NCBI RefSeq assembly: GCF_038562415.1
Contig: NZ_JBCFBA010000004.1
Location: 168,420-232,419 of the forward strand
DNA: 64,000 nucleotides
Direction of reading: 5' to 3'
Source: Solidesulfovibrio sp.
Lineage (GTDB): Bacteria; Desulfobacterota; Desulfovibrionia; Desulfovibrionales; Desulfovibrionaceae
How positions within the stretch are numbered: position 1 is the stretch's first letter; each line of letters starts with the position of its first letter. Below the pieces are notes generated by a model. It was not told the DNA's origin and made no database searches. It saw only the letters and a list, made by a program, of their open reading frames with translations. Below, piece by piece: positions 29,692 through 38,506 of this stretch. Position numbers and translations under genes: made by a program.

Positions 29692-30548
29692 GCCAGGAAC
29701 GCGGCCAACGCTTCCTGCTGACGCTGCCTTCGGTCCAAAACGACCTGCCCTACTCGCCGGCGCTGCTCACGCGCCTTTTCCGCCTGACGGGCGAGGACGG
29801 CCTGTCGCCCCTGGACGCCATCGCCGCGGCCGTTGCCGAGGACCAGGGCCTGACCACGCGCCTTCTGGCCATGGCCAACTCCGCCTACTACGGGCTCCAG
29901 GCGCAGGTGGCCACGGTTTCCCGGGCCGTGGCCGTGCTGGGGCTGCGCGAGGTCCGGGCGTTGGTGCTGGCGCTGGGCATGCGGGGGCTGGCCGATGTCC
30001 GGCCGCTGCCGCCGGGTTTTTCCCAGCAGCGGTTCCTGACGCACCAGGCCACCGTGGCCGCGGCGGCCATGGCCCTGGCCCGGGAAAGCGGCGCCATGGC
30101 CCCCGACGACGCCTTCACCGCCGGGCTGCTCCACGACCTCGGCAAGCTCATCACCGCCCTCTACCGCCCCGAGGACTGGCAGGCCCAGGCCGAGGCGGCA
30201 AAGGCCCTGTCCCTCCCCTGGCACGAGGCCGAGGAGCGCCACTGGGGCCTGGACCACGGGCTCATCGGCGCCATGGTCCTGCGCTCCTGGAACCTGCCCG
30301 ACAGCCTGACCGAACCCGTCAACTGGCACCATGCGCCCCAGGCCGCCCCGGGCGATCCCCGGCCCTGCCGGCTGATCGGCCTGGCCGACGCCCTGGCCCA
30401 TGGGCTCGCCGGGACGCCCCGGCCGGACATCGCCGCCGAGGCGTCCCTGTCGGCCGGGCTCGGCCTGTCGCCCGAACAGGCCTTGGCCGCGACCGCCACG
30501 GCGCTGGCCGGGCGCGACGTCGCCTCCCTGGCCGCCGCCCTGGCCTGA
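29688..30548 (+). CDS. HDOD-domain signalling protein
   Basis: The 286 residues match the HDOD domain: LLAMANSAYYG, VSRAVAVLGLREVRALV and a helical bundle. Unlike many HDOD proteins, the HD-type motif GLLHDLGKLI is intact, so metal-dependent phosphohydrolase activity cannot be excluded. HDOD proteins usually act in signalling or stress control. It overlaps the TPR gene by four bases and precedes recJ by 55 bases. Confidence 0.85.
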   Translation: MSQERGQRFLLTLPSVQNDLPYSPALLTRLFRLTGEDGLSPLDAIAAAVAEDQGLTTRLLAMANSAYYGLQAQVATVSRAVAVLGLREVRALVLALGMRGLADVRPLPPGFSQQRFLTHQATVAAAAMALARESGAMAPDDAFTAGLLHDLGKLITALYRPEDWQAQAEAAKALSLPWHEAEERHWGLDHGLIGAMVLRSWNLPDSLTEPVNWHHAPQAAPGDPRPCRLIGLADALAHGLAGTPRPDIAAEASLSAGLGLSPEQALAATATALAGRDVASLAAALA

Positions 30549-30603
30549 CCGGCTTGCCTTGCCGGCCCCGGCCGGGCATCATGGCCTTTTCGACGGAGCG
30601 AAC

Positions 30604-32328
30604 GTGCGCAAGACCTGGATCTATCCGCCGCAAAGCGGCGCGGACATCGGCGGCCTGGCCGACGGCCTGGGCATCTCCCCGGCCGTGGCCGGGCTGCTGT
30701 ACCGGCGCGGCCTGACCACAGCCGAAGCCATGGACGCCTACCTCTCGCCGGGGCTTCGCCGGCTCATGCCGCCGGCGGCCATTGCCGGGCTCACCGAGGC
30801 GGCGGGGCTGCTGGCCCGGGCCCTGGACGCCCGAAAGACCGTGGCCGTGTGGGGCGATTACGACGTGGACGGCGTCACGGGCACGGCGGTGCTGGTGGAC
30901 TTCCTGCGCGCGCGCGGCCACGCCCCCCTGTGGCGGCTGCCGGTGCGGGCCGACGAGGGCTACGGCCTCAACGTGGCCGGCATCGAGGAACTGGCCGCGG
31001 CCGGGGCCGAGGTGCTCGTCACCGTGGACTGCGGCATCGGCGGCCTGGCCGAGGTGGCCCGGGCCAGGGAACTGGGCCTGGCGGTCATCGTCACCGACCA
31101 CCACCTGCCCGGCCCCGAGCTGCCGCCGGCCGACGTGGTGGTCGACCCCAAGCTGGCCGACGGGCCGGGCTTCGACCTGGCCGGCGTGGGCGTGGCCTTT
31201 TTCCTGGCCGCCGCCGTCAACCGGCTCCTGCCGGGCGAAGCCTACGACGTGCGCCGCCTGCTCGACCTGGTCGCCCTGGGCACCCTGGCCGACGTGGTGC
31301 CCCTTGGCGGCCAGAACCGCGTCCTGGCCAAAAACGGCATGCTGCTTCTGGCCGAGGCGGCGCGCCCGGGCATCCATGCCCTCAAGGAAGTCTGCGGCCA
31401 CAACCCCAAGGCGGCGCTTTCCGCCTCGCAGATCACCTTCGGCCTGGCCCCGCGCATCAATGCCGCCGGCCGCATGGGCCGCCCCGACGACGCCCTGGCC
31501 CTGCTGCTCGCCCCGGACCTGGACACGGCCCGGCCCCTGGCCGCCGCCCTGGACGCCGAAAACGCCCGCCGCCGGGCCGAGGAGGACGCCATCCTGGCCG
31601 AGGCCCTGGCCCAGGCCGAGGCCTGCCCCGGCCGCTTCGGCCTGACCCTTTTCGCCCCCCACTGGCACCAGGGGGTCATCGGCATCGTGGCCTCGCGGGT
31701 GGCCGAGCGGCGCAACCGGCCCACGCTCATCCTCACCGAGGACGCGGCCAAGGGCCGGCTCAAGGGTTCGGGCCGGTCCATCGCCGGCTGCGACCTGCAC
31801 GGACTTTTAACGGAGATCGCCGACGTGCTGGCCTCCTTCGGCGGCCACGCCCAGGCGGCCGGGCTGTCCATCGCCCCGGGCGACCTGTCCCGGCTGACCG
31901 AGGCCTTCGACGCGGCGGCGGCCCGGGCCATCGGCCCGCAGGTTGCGCCGCCGAGCCTGTCCCTGGACGGCGAACTGTCCTTCGGCGAGGTCACGGCGAC
32001 GCTGGTGCGCGAGATCGGCCTGCTCGAACCCTTCGGCTGCGGCAATCCCGAACCCCTGTTCGCCTCGCCGCCGGTGTCGGTGGTTTCACAGCGTTTTTTC
32101 GGCGAGAACCATGTGGCCGTTTCGCTTCGCGACGCGACGGCCGGCGTGACCTTTCGCGGCAAGGCCTGGCGCATGGCCGACGTGATCGGGGCGCAACCGG
32201 CCGGGCGCGCGGTGCGCGTGGCCTATACGCCAAAAATGTCATATTTTTCCGGAGTGCCGGAAATCGAGCTGCGACTGCGCGACATTGGGGAAGCCTCGCC
32301 TCAAGCATTAAAAAAATTTAATGTATGA
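30604..32328 (+). CDS. recJ: Single-stranded-DNA exonuclease RecJ
   Basis: 5'-3' exonuclease of recombination and mismatch repair. The 574 residues contain the DHH-family motifs VWGDYDVDGVTGTA, TVDCGIGG, TDHHLPGPELP and LGTLADVVPL, and in the C-terminal DHHA1 part GRSIAGCDLH and GGHAQAAGLSI. The start is a GTG preceded by ACGGAG; the longer frame from 30400 overlaps the HDOD gene and is not real. Confidence 0.95.
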   Translation: MRKTWIYPPQSGADIGGLADGLGISPAVAGLLYRRGLTTAEAMDAYLSPGLRRLMPPAAIAGLTEAAGLLARALDARKTVAVWGDYDVDGVTGTAVLVDFLRARGHAPLWRLPVRADEGYGLNVAGIEELAAAGAEVLVTVDCGIGGLAEVARARELGLAVIVTDHHLPGPELPPADVVVDPKLADGPGFDLAGVGVAFFLAAAVNRLLPGEAYDVRRLLDLVALGTLADVVPLGGQNRVLAKNGMLLLAEAARPGIHALKEVCGHNPKAALSASQITFGLAPRINAAGRMGRPDDALALLLAPDLDTARPLAAALDAENARRRAEEDAILAEALAQAEACPGRFGLTLFAPHWHQGVIGIVASRVAERRNRPTLILTEDAAKGRLKGSGRSIAGCDLHGLLTEIADVLASFGGHAQAAGLSIAPGDLSRLTEAFDAAAARAIGPQVAPPSLSLDGELSFGEVTATLVREIGLLEPFGCGNPEPLFASPPVSVVSQRFFGENHVAVSLRDATAGVTFRGKAWRMADVIGAQPAGRAVRVAYTPKMSYFSGVPEIELRLRDIGEASPQALKKFNV

Positions 32329-32364
32329 ACAAATCATTTCAGCATGTTAACAAAAGCCTCCATC

Positions 32365-32394
32365 TTGCTCCATTTCGTAACAATCGCGTAGGGT
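32365..32394 (+). promoter_or_regulatory. Possible promoter of porin 1
   Basis: TTGCTC (32365-32370) and TAGGGT (32389-32394) are 18 bases apart, about 90 bases before the porin start, in a relatively AT-rich stretch. Confidence 0.35.
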
Positions 32395-32486
32395 ACATGG
32401 GTCATGCCAGGGTAGGCTTCGCCAGCCGCCCCTGTTCTGACGGCCGTTCGGCAAGGGATCGGACCACGCTCAAGGAGGAAGGATTC

Positions 32487-33962
32487 ATGAAACGTTTTGC
32501 GATTTTGGCCATTGCGGCCGCCCTGCTGCTGGGCTCCGCCATGACCGCGTCCGCCGCCACCGAGGTGAAGATGGTCGGCGACGCCTTCGTCTATGGCACG
32601 TTCAACGCCAACCAGAACTTCACCGGCTGGAGCACGGGCTCCTGGGACGACAACACGGGCGCCTACACCGGCGCCGGCAAGCAGACCGAGGACCGTTTCC
32701 AGATCTGGGAACGCTTCCGCCTGCGCACCGACTTCGTGGCCAACGAGGCCGTGAAGTTCCGCCTGGGCATCAAGGTGGAAGACACCTGGGGTCACGGCAC
32801 CCTGACCGCCGCCAACCCGGCCGTGTCCATCGCCGTGTACCAGGCCTTCCTGCAGTTCAAGCTGCCGGATTGCAACGTCGAGGTGACCGCCGGCCTGCAG
32901 GACTTCTCCCTGCCGGCCAACGCCTTCTTCACCGACTCCGTGGTGTTCGGCGGCGACCGGGCCGCCGCCCTGACCATCAACGCCCCGATCAACGAGAATT
33001 TCTCGGTGATCGCGGCCTACACGCGCATGCTGGACAAGAACCGGACCTACGACACCACGACCACCCAGGTCGGCGATGAGCTGGATGCCTACGTCCTGGC
33101 CCTGCCCATCACCCTGCCCGGTTTCAAGGTGACCCCCTGGGGCACCATCGCCGTGGCCGGCAAGTCCGCCAACTACTTCACGGCCGGCTCCTACGGCCCC
33201 AACTCGACCTTCGCCGACAGCCTGCTGTCCGCCGGCACCTTCGTGACCCCGGCCGGCTTCCGCAACAACCAGAACGCCTACTGGTGGGCCGGCGGCACCT
33301 TCGAAGTGACCGCGCTCGACCCGGTGAAGTTCTATGCCGACGTGATCTACGGTTCCGGCAACCAGGCCGACCGCAAGAAGGATCAGCGCTATGGCTGGTT
33401 CGTCGACTTCGGCGCCGAGTACACCGGCTGGGACGTCCTGACCCCGCAGATCTTCGGCTGGTGGTCCACCGGCGAAGACAAGTCCACCCGCAACGGCTCC
33501 GAGCGTATGCCCTCGATCCTGTCCAACTGGGGTCCGGGCAACAGCTTCCTGTTCGACTGCTCCCAGGAGCTGCTCAAGCAGGGCAACATGGGCGTCAACC
33601 CCATCGGTTCCTACGGCCTGGGCGCTTCGCTCAACAACATCTCGTTCATCGAGAAGCTGAGCAACCGGGTGACCTTCGTCTACCTGCGCGGCAACAACTC
33701 GCCCAGCGCCATCCGCTACCTGAACACCTACATGGGCAGCAACCCGTACTTCACCATGGGTCGCGACCTGACCACCAACGAGTACGTCATGGGCGCCAAC
33801 ATCGACACGACCTATCAGATCTACGAGAACCTGGCCGCCGTCATGGAGACCGGCTGGGCTCACGGCCAGTTCCAGACCAGCGTCTGGGGCCACCGCCTGG
33901 CCCAGAAGTCGCGTGAAGGCGACGCCTGGAAGGTCGCTTTCGGCCTGACGTACAAGTTCTAG
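32487..33962 (+). CDS. Outer membrane homotrimeric porin 1 (Desulfovibrio type)
   Basis: The 491 residues have a clear signal peptide (MKRFAILAIAAALLLGSAMT, cut after ASA) and a beta-rich mature chain ending in phenylalanine (FGLTYKF), the usual outer-membrane signature. It resembles the abundant Desulfovibrio porins: RFQIWERFRLRTDFV, FRLGIKVEDTWGHGTL, VKFYADVIYGSG, WDVLTPQIFGWW. It would let small solutes such as sulfate and organic acids cross. AAGGAGGA precedes the start. Codon use looks highly optimised, which fits high expression. A strong terminator follows, separating it from a close paralogue. Confidence 0.9.
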   Translation: MKRFAILAIAAALLLGSAMTASAATEVKMVGDAFVYGTFNANQNFTGWSTGSWDDNTGAYTGAGKQTEDRFQIWERFRLRTDFVANEAVKFRLGIKVEDTWGHGTLTAANPAVSIAVYQAFLQFKLPDCNVEVTAGLQDFSLPANAFFTDSVVFGGDRAAALTINAPINENFSVIAAYTRMLDKNRTYDTTTTQVGDELDAYVLALPITLPGFKVTPWGTIAVAGKSANYFTAGSYGPNSTFADSLLSAGTFVTPAGFRNNQNAYWWAGGTFEVTALDPVKFYADVIYGSGNQADRKKDQRYGWFVDFGAEYTGWDVLTPQIFGWWSTGEDKSTRNGSERMPSILSNWGPGNSFLFDCSQELLKQGNMGVNPIGSYGLGASLNNISFIEKLSNRVTFVYLRGNNSPSAIRYLNTYMGSNPYFTMGRDLTTNEYVMGANIDTTYQIYENLAAVMETGWAHGQFQTSVWGHRLAQKSREGDAWKVAFGLTYKF

Positions 33963-33984
33963 CTCATCCGATCCGCCGACGGCC

Positions 33985-34019
33985 AAAGGCCGGGGTTGCC
34001 AACCCCGGCCTTTTTTTTT
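33985..34019 (+). terminator. Intrinsic terminator after porin 1
   Basis: GGCCGGGGTT and AACCCCGGCC pair around loop GCC, extended by AAA/TTT and followed by a nine-T run. Confidence 0.96.
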
Positions 34020-34425
34020 GCTTTTCCCCGGCCAGGCCCGCCCTGGGTTGGGCCCTGCCGGCAGGCTCGCGTTCCGGGCGAGCCCATGTCGCGCCAGGGC
34101 ACCGGCCGGCCGACTTCCGGGAGCCGGCTTCGGTGTGTCCGCCCCGTTGCGCCGTGTCTTGCCGCCATGGCCTTCCGCGCCAGGCCCCGACCGTCATCCG
34201 GAGCGACAGAAATCATTTTCCATTGATTTTATTTCGGTTTACAACATTAATTTTATGTAATGGGTCAAAAATTTTTTACTTTTGTTCAAAAAATATACGG
34301 AATCACCTTGCGCCAGTGCCCGTCACGTTGTAGAGCAAAACCGTGGCCCCGCAGGATTCGCCATCCGGCGACGGCCGCATGCGCCAACGGTTACCGGCAA
34401 CACCCGCATCTTTGGAGGAAGGAAC
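34020..34425 (+). promoter_or_regulatory. Leader and promoter region of porin 2
   Basis: The first 180 bases are GC-rich and featureless. From about 34205 to 34310 the sequence turns strongly AT-rich, a likely promoter zone; TTGATT (34223-34228) with ATTAAT 17 bases later is one candidate pair. No gene is visible in the 406 bases. Confidence 0.45.
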
Positions 34426-35913
34426 ATGAAACGCATTCTGACCATCGCTCTGGTCGCGGTGTTCGCCCTCGGCGCCTTCGCCAGCGCCCAGGCGGCCACC
34501 GAAGTCAAGATGACCGGCGACGCCCGCATCTACGGCGTCTTCTTCGCCCAGCACAACTACACCGGCTGGAACAACGCGTCCTGGACGTCCAACACCCCGA
34601 CGTGGTCCGGGGCCGGCAAAAAGACCGAAGACCGCTTCGAGATCTGGGAACGCTTCCGCCTGCGCACCGACTTCGTGGCCAGCGAGGCCGTGAAGTTCCG
34701 CTTGGGCATCAAGGTGGAAGACACCTGGGGCCACGGCACCCTGACCGCCGCCAACCCGGATGCCGCCACGTCCATCGCCGTGTACCAGGCCTTCCTGCAG
34801 TTCAAGTGGCCCGGCTGCAACATCGAAATCACCGCCGGCCTCCAGGACATCGACCTGCCCATCAGCAAGATGTTCTACGGCAACCCGGTCTTCGGTGGCG
34901 ACCGTATCGCCGCCCTGACCATCAATGCCCCGCTGATCGACAACACCCTGGGGCTGTTGGCCGGTTTCGGTCGCCTCATCGACACCAACCGCACCTACGA
35001 CACCACCAGCACCCAGGTGGCCGATGAGCTCGACGCCTACTTCCTGGCCCTGCCCATCACCCTGGAAGGCTTCAAGGCCACGCCGTGGGCCGTGCTGGCC
35101 GTGGCCGGCAAGAACGCCGGCTACTTCACCACCGGCGCCTCGACCTTCAACTCCCAGAGCTACGCCGAAAACCTGGTTTCCGGCGGCACCTTCATGACCC
35201 CGGCCCTGTGGAAGAACGACCAGAACGTGTACTGGTGGGCCGGCAGCTCCATCGAAGTCACCGCCCTTGATCCCGTCAAGTTCTATGCCGACGTGATCTA
35301 CGGCGCCGGCGCCCAGGCCGACCGCAAGAAGAGCAAGCGCGAAGGCTGGTTCCTCGACTTCGGCGTCGAGTACACCGGCTGGGACGTGCTGACCCCGAAG
35401 ATCTTCGGCTGGTGGTCCACCGGCGAGGATCATGGCAACCGCAACGGTTCCGAGCGCATGCCCCAGCTGCGCCCCAACTGGGGTCCGGGCAACAGCTTCC
35501 TGTTTGACGACAGCCAGGAACTGGCCAAGAACTCCAACATGGGTATGAACCCGGTCGGCGCCTACGGTATCGGCGCTTCGCTGGACAACATGTCCTTTAT
35601 CGAAAAGCTGACCCACCGCCTGACCTACACCTACATCCACGGCAACAACAACCCGTCGGCCATCCGCGTCCTCAACACGACCATGGGCAGCAACCCCTAC
35701 TTCGTGATGGGCCGCGACCTGACCTCCAACGAGTTCGCCATGGGTGTGAACTTCGACACCAAGTACATGATCTATGAGAACCTGGCCGCCGTCCTCGAGA
35801 CCGGCTGGGCCCACGGCCAGTACCAGACCAGCGTCTGGGGCCATCGCCTGGCTGAGAAGTCCCGTTCCGGCGACGCCTGGAAGGTGGCCTTCGGCCTGAC
35901 CTACAAGTTCTAA
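34426..35913 (+). CDS. Outer membrane homotrimeric porin 2 (Desulfovibrio type)
   Basis: A 495-residue paralogue of porin 1 with its own signal peptide (MKRILTIALVAVFALGAFAS, cut near AQA), the same internal blocks (RFEIWERFRLRTDFV, WDVLTPKIFGWW) and terminal FGLTYKF. The two differ mainly in presumed loop regions. GGAGGAAGG precedes the start. A separate promoter region and terminators mean the two can be controlled independently. Confidence 0.9.
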   Translation: MKRILTIALVAVFALGAFASAQAATEVKMTGDARIYGVFFAQHNYTGWNNASWTSNTPTWSGAGKKTEDRFEIWERFRLRTDFVASEAVKFRLGIKVEDTWGHGTLTAANPDAATSIAVYQAFLQFKWPGCNIEITAGLQDIDLPISKMFYGNPVFGGDRIAALTINAPLIDNTLGLLAGFGRLIDTNRTYDTTSTQVADELDAYFLALPITLEGFKATPWAVLAVAGKNAGYFTTGASTFNSQSYAENLVSGGTFMTPALWKNDQNVYWWAGSSIEVTALDPVKFYADVIYGAGAQADRKKSKREGWFLDFGVEYTGWDVLTPKIFGWWSTGEDHGNRNGSERMPQLRPNWGPGNSFLFDDSQELAKNSNMGMNPVGAYGIGASLDNMSFIEKLTHRLTYTYIHGNNNPSAIRVLNTTMGSNPYFVMGRDLTSNEFAMGVNFDTKYMIYENLAAVLETGWAHGQYQTSVWGHRLAEKSRSGDAWKVAFGLTYKF

Positions 35914-35940
35914 AGCGGTTTTCCGGTACCGCAGGCGCGA

Positions 35941-35969
35941 GGCCGGGCCCTTCGGGGTCCGGCCTTTTT
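35941..35969 (+). terminator. Intrinsic terminator after porin 2
   Basis: A 10-bp stem (GGCCGGGCCC with GGGTCCGGCC, one G-T pair), a TTCG loop and five Ts. Confidence 0.93.
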
Positions 35970-35989
35970 CATGGCGGGGCGCCGAGGCG

Positions 35990-37369
35990 TCAGCGCCCCT
36001 TGGGCAGGCAGAAAAGTGGCAGCACCGTCTCCGAGGCCGTCGCGTCCAGGGCCGCCCCGTCGAGGCGGCGGCCGGCCGGGGCGCTGGTCGTCGGCGTCTG
36101 CCCCCGGGACAGGAAGGCCTTGACCGTGGCCAGGGGCACCACGAATCCCATCTCCGCCGGGGCGTCGCCCAGGTGCTCCCTGGCCCGGGCCGTGTCGCGC
36201 CGGGCCGAGACCACGCCGGCCACATGGCCCGAGGCGTCCAGGAGCGGCCCGCCGCTGTTGCCGGGAAGCACGTCGGCGGTGATGGCCTGTCCGCCGCGCG
36301 GGCCGGCCTCCTCGGCCAGGGTCCTGGTGCGCCCGGCCGTGATGCGCAGTTGGCCGCTTATGGCCGCCCGCCCCGGATAGCCGGCGGCGAAGACCGGCTC
36401 GCCCGCGGCCACGGCCTCTCCCTCGCGAAAGGTCAGAGCGCGCGGCGGCGCCGGGGTCAGCACGAGCAGGGCCAGGTCGTTTTGCCGGTCCACGCGCACA
36501 AGCCCGGCCACCAGGCCCTTGCCCCCGACCCGGGCCACGATGCGGCCGCAGCCTTCGACCACGTGGGCGCAGGTCAGCACATGCCCCAGCCGGCTGACCA
36601 CGAACCCCGTGCCCGTGGCCAGGCGGTCGGCCGCGGCGTCCTTCGGGGGACGGTCCGGGCCGGCCGTTTTCCCCGCCTTGGCGGCGACGGCCAGGGCCAC
36701 GGTCGGGTCGAGCTGTTTCCGGGCGGCCTCGGCCAGGGCGTCCAGCCGGGGGCGCAGGGCCGCCTCGCCCGGCCCGGCGGGCTTGGCTTCCAGGGCCAGC
36801 CGGTAGGCCTCGGCCGGATCGCGGGGAACCAGGCGGCCGGCCAGGAGCAGCTCCCCCAGGGTCAGGGCCGCCTGGGCCGACCCGGCCGCCACGGCCCGGC
36901 GCAGATACCGCGGCGCGTCGGCCGCCGGGCCGCCTCGGTTGTCCAGGCGCATGGCCCCGAGCAGGTACAAAGCCCTGGCCGAGCCTTTCTGCGCCGCCCG
37001 GGACAGCAACTCGCCGGCCCGGGCGTCGCTTTGGGGCAGGCCGTCGCCGCGAAGCGTCAACTCGGCCAAGGCGACCAGGGCCGGGACATTGCCGCCGTCG
37101 GCCGCCCGGCGATAGAGCCTGGCCGCCTCGGCCGCGTCGCGGGGGCCGCCCCGGCCGGCTTCGCGCATGGCCCCGAGCAGGCACAGGGCCGAGGGGCTGC
37201 CGGCCCGGACCAGGGGCGCCAGTTCCCGCAAGGCGGCCGCGTCGTCGCCGCGGCCATAGGCTTTGAGCGCCTCGTCGAAATCCGCCCGGGCTCCTCCGGG
37301 CCAGGCCCCGAGGAGCGCCGCGAGCACCAGCGTCGGCCAGGCCAGGCCCGACCCGGCCACCCGCCTCAC
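35990..37369 (-). CDS. Sel1-repeat/trypsin-like serine protease, exported
   Basis: The 459 residues start at a GTG overlapping the upstream stop as GTGA, followed by a signal peptide (LAWPTLVLAALLGAW, cut near ARA). Several Sel1-like repeats come next (ALCLLGAMREAGRGGPRDAA, ALYLLGAMRLDNRGGPA), then a trypsin-like domain with a complete triad: His in TCAHVVEG, Asp in RQNDLALLVL, Ser in PGNSGGPLLD. The Sel1 part probably binds a protein partner in the periplasm. It is coupled to the small secreted protein encoded just upstream, which could be substrate or regulator. Substrate unknown. Confidence 0.85.
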   Translation of the reverse strand: MRRVAGSGLAWPTLVLAALLGAWPGGARADFDEALKAYGRGDDAAALRELAPLVRAGSPSALCLLGAMREAGRGGPRDAAEAARLYRRAADGGNVPALVALAELTLRGDGLPQSDARAGELLSRAAQKGSARALYLLGAMRLDNRGGPAADAPRYLRRAVAAGSAQAALTLGELLLAGRLVPRDPAEAYRLALEAKPAGPGEAALRPRLDALAEAARKQLDPTVALAVAAKAGKTAGPDRPPKDAAADRLATGTGFVVSRLGHVLTCAHVVEGCGRIVARVGGKGLVAGLVRVDRQNDLALLVLTPAPPRALTFREGEAVAAGEPVFAAGYPGRAAISGQLRITAGRTRTLAEEAGPRGGQAITADVLPGNSGGPLLDASGHVAGVVSARRDTARAREHLGDAPAEMGFVVPLATVKAFLSRGQTPTTSAPAGRRLDGAALDATASETVLPLFCLPKGR

Positions 37370-37881
37370 GGGTGGCCTTTCTTGGCCGGCGGCGGGGGCG
37401 CGGGCGCGGCCGGCGGCGGCATCTCGGCCAGGCGGCACAGGCCGTAGCGCTGCCGCATCCTGGGCATGGTTCCCGGCTCATGGTGCGAGGCGACCATGAG
37501 GAAACTGTCCGAGGCGCCGGAATAGACGGGAAAAACCGTGACCAGAGCCAGGCCGCCGTCGGCATAGCGGGCCACGACGCTCAGGCCCATCGGGCTTTCG
37601 CCGAGGACGCCCGGCGTTTCCCGGTCGTCTTCCTCCAGGACCGCCTGTTTCTTGGCCCGGTCGAGGATGTCGATGGTCAGGCCCGGGGTGTTGGGGTCGA
37701 GGGGCGGCTTGATGCTGACTCCGCCCTGGGGATTGAAGCCGGCGTGTATGCCGTGGGTGTAGGCGCAGGCCAGGCGCTTGGCCTCGGCCAGTTCGCGGGC
37801 CGGATCGCCGGCCGGGGCGCTGCCCGGCCAGGCGGCCAGGATGGCGGCGGCCAGGGCCAAGCCCATGGGAACACAACGCAT
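37366..37881 (-). CDS. Small exported protein of unknown function, coupled to protease
   Basis: The 171 residues begin with a signal peptide (MGLALAAAILAAWPGSAPAG) after an ATG with GGAGG upstream. The mature part contains LACAYTHGIHAGFNPQGG, SIKPPLDPNTPGLTIDILD and a Pro/Ala-rich tail ending in KKGHP. No family is recognised. Its stop overlaps the protease start, so the two are made in step. Confidence 0.65.
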   Translation of the reverse strand: MRCVPMGLALAAAILAAWPGSAPAGDPARELAEAKRLACAYTHGIHAGFNPQGGVSIKPPLDPNTPGLTIDILDRAKKQAVLEEDDRETPGVLGESPMGLSVVARYADGGLALVTVFPVYSGASDSFLMVASHHEPGTMPRMRQRYGLCRLAEMPPPAAPAPPPPAKKGHP

Positions 37882-38052
37882 GGCAACCTCCGTGCGGCCG
37901 TGGTGCTGTTACCCGTTGACTGAACCAGCCGACGCAAAAGGTCAACCAAGCCCGGATTGCCTGGCCCGACCGCCGGCTCCGGGGGCGCCCCGGAAAGGCC
38001 TTGCCGCCGTGCCGGCCTTCACGTAAAGTCACGGACCCCGCCCCCACCGATA

Positions 38053-38100
38053 CCGGACGTTGTCCGGATGGACAGCCCCGTTGAGGGGGGCGGTTTTTTT
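38053..38100 (+). promoter_or_regulatory. Attenuator-like double hairpin with T7 tract
   Basis: CCGGAC/GTCCGG (loop GTT, 38053-38067) is followed by GCCCC/GGGGC (38075-38091) and seven Ts ending one base before the GGAGA ribosome site of the gene at 38115. The nearest upstream gene is divergent, so this terminator has no upstream gene to serve. It suggests leader control or the end of an unannotated small RNA. Confidence 0.5.
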
Positions 38101-38114
38101 GGAGATTTCGCAGC

Positions 38115-38438
38115 ATGAAAAAATTTCGCGTGTATTTCGCCACCAAGGATTTCGCCCCGACCCGTTGGTTCCGTTCCAAGAAAGACGTTTCGGAAACGGA
38201 ATATGTCGTCGTGTCCGCGTTCAACGAAGCCCATGCCTCCAAGGAGGCCAAAAAACATGTGGACATGGCCGCCCTGTCCGTGCCGTTCACGGTGACCCGC
38301 ATCGAGCCTGCCGCGGCCGACGAAGCCGAGGGCTGCCATGGCAACTTCGCCAAACTCGCTCCGCCGCCGCCGGCGACCGGCCTGTTCGCCGCCGATGCCC
38401 ACCAGGACGACCTCCCCGCCGACCGGGAGCCGGACTAG
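38115..38438 (+). CDS. Hypothetical protein (107 aa)
   Basis: I do not recognise this protein. The first half (KKFRVYFATKDFAPTRWFRS, EYVVVSAFNEAHASKEAKKH) looks like a compact alpha/beta domain; the C-terminal 35 residues are Pro/Ala-rich and acidic. No signal or membrane segment. GGAGA lies 9 bases before the ATG, immediately after a terminator-like hairpin, so expression may be controlled in the leader. The CysZ-like gene follows 68 bases later. Confidence 0.6.
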   Translation: MKKFRVYFATKDFAPTRWFRSKKDVSETEYVVVSAFNEAHASKEAKKHVDMAALSVPFTVTRIEPAAADEAEGCHGNFAKLAPPPPATGLFAADAHQDDLPADREPD

Positions 38439-38506
38439 GCCCCCACGCCCGCCAAGGCACGATCGCTCCGGGGCCGCGCGGCCCCGGTTCCCAGCGGAGG
38501 ACAGCC

